The translations under genes were made by a program, and so were the position numbers. From positions 1 through 8,125 of the forward strand of contig JAGVKY010000084.1 in assembly GCA_020050175.1 (NCBI GenBank): a stretch of DNA of 8,125 bases. Reading direction: 5' to 3'. This DNA is from Parachlamydiales bacterium. Its GTDB lineage: Bacteria; Chlamydiota; Chlamydiia; Chlamydiales; JAJFMK01. Below the pieces are notes generated by a model. It ran no database searches. It was given only the letters and a program-made list of their open reading frames with translations, and was not told the origin of the DNA. Positions 6,827 through 8,125 of the stretch are shown piece by piece (within the stretch, counting starts at the first letter, position 1; each line of letters begins with the position of its first letter).

Positions 6827-7011
6827 ACGAAGCAATTGCAAAGTCGCTTTGCCTGGAAAAATCGAAAATTTTTGCGCCGGTACTCAGTGACTGCTTGCAG
6901 CCACTTGACCCGTAGATGAAGCAACCCAAAGGGGGTTGCTGAAGAGACGGGACGAGAACCCGCGCAAAAAGGGCGATTTTAACAGGCAAATGGACTTTGC
7001 AATTGCTTCGT
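6827..7011. repeat. 185 bp structured inverted-repeat element between fabH and recR
   Basis: The outermost 19 bp of each side are perfect inverted copies (6827-6845 and 6993-7011), each containing the palindrome GCAATTGC. The arms continue imperfectly inward to about 6885 and 6954, with further matching blocks TTTGCCTG, AAAATCG, TTTTTGCGC and GGT-CTC. By hand count about 49 of 58 positions match. The 68 bp centre holds two hairpins. One is GTG-a-CTG/CAG-c-CAC (6887-6904). The other nests CCCGT/ACGGG (6909-6913, 6947-6951) around AGCAACCC/GGGTTGCT (6920-6927, 6933-6940). The whole would fold as a long stem with two branches. It could be a miniature inverted-repeat transposable element, a structured RNA, or a divergent regulatory region. 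No flanking target-site duplication is evident. Confidence 0.75.
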
Positions 7012-7019
7012 CTTAAATT

Positions 7020-7610
7020 ATGCAGTATCCACCTTGGCTCCTTGACCTTCTCCCCTACTGGGGCAAACTTCCCGGGATCGGCCCCCGGTCGGCAGAGCGA
7101 TTTGCCCTCGACCTTCTCGAATGGTCTGATGACGAAATCCTCCAATTTGCCCGTCTTTTAGAAGAATTTTCTAAAGAACGAGGCGCTTGCGATCAATGCG
7201 GCGCCCTTGCCCATTCCGAAGGGTGTCCCTTCTGCGGCCCCGCACGCGATGGACGGGTTATGTGTGTCATTTCAGGTCAAAAAGAACTTTATCAGATTGA
7301 AAAAACAGGGGCATACCGCGGACTCTATCACGTTCTAAAAGGACCTTTGACCCTGGAAGAAGATTTCACCATTGACAAAGAGGTTCAACGTTTAAAAGAG
7401 CGTCTTCAGGCGCATGGCGTTCAAGAGGTGATTTTGGCTTTAGAGGGCACTCTCGATGGGGATGCCACCTGCCATCTCTTACGAGAAAAACTTAACCCTT
7501 TGAATCTCAAACTTTCCCGAATTGCTTTTGGACTGCCTATCGGCAACTCTTTTAGCTCCGTTGATGGTGGAACTCTTTCGAGATCTTTACTTTTACGCCA
7601 TTCATTTTAA
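7020..7610 (+). CDS. recR: Recombination protein RecR
   Basis: RecR works with RecO and RecF in gap repair, forming a ring that helps load RecA. The product has 196 residues, normal length. In order it has a helix-hairpin-helix, LPGIGPRSAERFAL (17-30); a four-cysteine zinc finger with C57, C60, C69 and C72 (CDQC, eight residues, CPFC); a Toprim domain from about residue 80, with IEKTGAYRGLYHVLKG and LDGDAT; and the C-terminal ending GLPIG...GTLSRSL..RHSF. The first Toprim strand reads CVISGQKEL, so the Glu commonly found after CVV is replaced. The start is the ATG at 7020 (MQYPPWLLDLL). No Shine-Dalgarno is visible, and the ATG is only eight bases from the inverted-repeat element. It is divergent from fabH, as in Chlamydia. 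Confidence 0.95.
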   Translation: MQYPPWLLDLLPYWGKLPGIGPRSAERFALDLLEWSDDEILQFARLLEEFSKERGACDQCGALAHSEGCPFCGPARDGRVMCVISGQKELYQIEKTGAYRGLYHVLKGPLTLEEDFTIDKEVQRLKERLQAHGVQEVILALEGTLDGDATCHLLREKLNPLNLKLSRIAFGLPIGNSFSSVDGGTLSRSLLLRHSF

Positions 7611-7627
7611 GGCTTTTAGAGCAGGGA

Positions 7628-7654
7628 TTGACATTCTTTTTGGGGTGGGATAAG
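7628..7654 (+). promoter_or_regulatory. Likely sigma70-type promoter of the small ORF
   Basis: A perfect -35 box, TTGACA (7628-7633), is followed after 15 bases by GATAAG (7649-7654), a four-of-six -10 match. Spacing is slightly short. Transcription would start near 7661 and give a leader of about 50 bases before the ATG at 7710. A hairpin (7664-7682, CTTGGTT against AACCAGG with one G-U pair) would stand at the 5' end of that leader. Confidence 0.4.
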
Positions 7655-7698
7655 AAGTTCTTTCTTGGTTCTTCAAACCAGGATTAACAAAATTCAAA

Positions 7699-7704
7699 AA
7701 GGTG
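7699..7704 (+). promoter_or_regulatory. Ribosome binding site of the small ORF
   Basis: AAGGTG, five of six matches to AAGGAG, lies five bases before the ATG at 7710. It is the best start signal in this part of the window and decides the frame against an overlapping GTG-start frame at 7702, whose own start codon lies within this site. Confidence 0.6.
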
Positions 7705-7709
7705 AATCT

Positions 7710-7835
7710 ATGTCGAAAGACAAAAATCCAGCTAAACCGAACCCAGGCGCTAAACCGGGCCAAGGGTCACAGAACGAAAAAAATCCTAAGGATCAAAAGG
7801 GCAACACGCCCCCACAAAAACCAATCAAAAAGTAA
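7710..7835 (+). CDS. Small basic Lys/Pro-rich protein, 41 residues, function unknown
   Basis: I do not recognise this product. It begins MSKDKNPAKPNPGAKPGQG and ends in QKPIKK. By count it has 10 Lys, 8 Pro, 5 Asn, 4 Gln and 4 Gly, with only three acidic residues, a net charge near +7. There is one large aliphatic residue (Ile39), and no aromatic residue or Cys. Such a chain should be disordered. A weak internal repetition (AKPNPG/AKPGQG) is visible. The case for a real gene is its setting: promoter-like boxes, a strong ribosome binding site at good spacing, and a terminator hairpin 12 bases after the stop, giving a self-contained transcript of about 225 bases. A nucleic-acid- or polyanion-binding role is possible from charge alone. 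It lies about 100 bp downstream of recR. Confidence 0.65.
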   Translation: MSKDKNPAKPNPGAKPGQGSQNEKNPKDQKGNTPPQKPIKK

Positions 7836-7846
7836 CCTCCAATTCT

Positions 7847-7890
7847 TTCTAAGCCGTGAGACTCCTCTCGGCTTAGAATTCCTCTCCTCT
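7847..7890 (+). terminator. Terminator hairpin after the small ORF
   Basis: TTCTAAGCCG (7847-7856) pairs perfectly with CGGCTTAGAA (7869-7878), ten base pairs. The 12-base loop can close further with GAG/CTC. The stem is followed by the pyrimidine-rich TTCCTCTCCTCTT. It ends the small ORF transcript and could also serve recR read-through. Confidence 0.7.
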
Positions 7891-7919
7891 TAAGAAGGAG
7901 TAGATCCCTCTCAAATATT

Positions 7920-8026
7920 CTAATAGAGGGTTGAGGCATCAAACAGACCAATCCATCTCCAAAACCCTTTTTTGAGCACACCAAGCTCTTGTTTCCCATC
8001 AACCGCTTTTAATTGTAGGAGATAGT
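7920..8026 (-). pseudogene. 3' fragment of an unidentified gene, cut by an insertion sequence
   Basis: Reading from the IS edge, the minus strand gives about 34 codons ending at TAG (7920-7922). They include LLQLKAVDGKQELG and the end GFWRWIGLFDASTLY, which looks like a natural protein C-terminus. Upstream the frame runs on into the IS end and meets TGA at 8073-8075 with no plausible start codon, so it is not a complete gene. The rest should lie beyond the IS, outside the window. A hairpin CCCTCT/AGAGGG (7906-7911, 7925-7930) overlaps the stop codon. I cannot name the family, and the fragment could be chance. Confidence 0.35.
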
Positions 8027-8125
8027 GGCGTTGTTGAAAAACTCCTAAATTGAAGGTGGCCTCCCCCTTACTTCAGATTTTTCAATTTAAATCTTTCCTC
8101 TTCGCGGCATTCCTTGTTTGGTTAG
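8027..8125. mobile_element. End of an IS5-family (IS903-like) insertion sequence, continuing past the window
   Basis: From 8027 the plus strand reads GGCGTTGTTGAAAAA, close to the IS903-type terminal repeat (GGCTTTGTTGAATAA, from memory). A CTCCCCC stretch inside it also resembles that group. Just inside, the minus strand encodes what looks like the transposase C-terminus. IS903-type elements make 9 bp target duplications, so GGAGATAGT (8018-8026) should recur past the far end. Confidence 0.6.
8087..8125 (-). CDS. Transposase C-terminus, IS5 family (partial)
   Basis: Only the last 12 codons are visible before TAA (8087-8089): LTKQGMPRRGKI. The TK-x-GMP pattern a few residues before the stop matches the MTKAGMPES ending I remember for IS903-group transposases. 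The distance from stop codon to IS end (60 bases) is also right for such elements. The catalytic DDE domain lies outside the window, so activity cannot be judged. Confidence 0.55.
   Translation of the reverse strand, partial: LTKQGMPRRGKI

Noticed and set aside
6827..7011. SRP RNA or RNase P RNA in the inverted-repeat interval
   Set aside because: The expected SRP tetraloop/GGAAGCAGC region and the RNase P GAGGAAAGTC core are not found on either strand.
6801..7145. N-terminal extension of fabH by 115 residues
   Set aside because: The frame is open by chance through the inverted-repeat element and the antisense of recR. FabH proteins start near MVKRHAYLKATGSYLP.
7702..7893. 63-codon plus-strand frame overlapping the small ORF
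   Set aside because: Its GTG start lies within the ribosome binding site of the 41-codon ORF, and the frame runs through the terminator hairpin.
7793..8002. 69-codon minus-strand frame
   Set aside because: It crosses the terminator hairpin and ends within the small ORF. It is a different frame from the better-looking fragment ending at 7920.

Overview
The window looks like a chromosomal segment of a member of the Chlamydiota, probably an environmental (Parachlamydiales-type) lineage. The first three genes keep the smpB <- / dnaN -> recF -> arrangement I remember from Chlamydia. The second block, recR divergent from fabH-fabD-fabG-acpP, is also a recognisable chlamydial neighbourhood. The proteins read as chlamydial-like throughout. 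In Chlamydia these two blocks lie far apart, so their adjacency suggests a rearranged genome. The species is not identified.

Layout from left to right. The 5' part of smpB (minus strand, cut by the window edge) is divergent from dnaN. dnaN and recF overlap by 11 bp and form a plus-strand pair. recF collides tail-to-tail, with a 32 bp overlap, with an unrecognised 365-residue minus-strand gene that has winged-helix-like ends. A 208 bp gap follows. It holds a GC-rich terminator-like hairpin for the next operon and a partly palindromic ACCAYAGAG element. The minus-strand operon fabH-fabD-fabG-acpP covers 6800 to 3806. Its junctions are tight (4 bp gap, then 4 bp overlap), except for a 64 bp fabG-acpP spacer that contains a strong hairpin. 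A striking 185 bp structured inverted repeat (6827-7011) separates fabH from the divergent recR. Downstream of recR is a self-contained small gene with promoter-like boxes, a good ribosome binding site, a 41-codon Lys/Pro-rich ORF and a terminator hairpin. The right edge carries the end of an IS5-family (IS903-like) insertion sequence. Its transposase C-terminus reads in from the window edge, and it appears to have cut a minus-strand gene of which only the 3' fragment remains.

Functionally, the window joins replication and repair genes (clamp, RecF, RecR), trans-translation (SmpB) and a near-complete type II fatty-acid initiation module. In that module FabD makes malonyl-ACP, FabH condenses it with acetyl-CoA, FabG reduces the product, and AcpP carries the chain. 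The least explained items are the 185 bp inverted-repeat element, the small basic ORF, the 365-residue protein and the ACCAYAGAG element.
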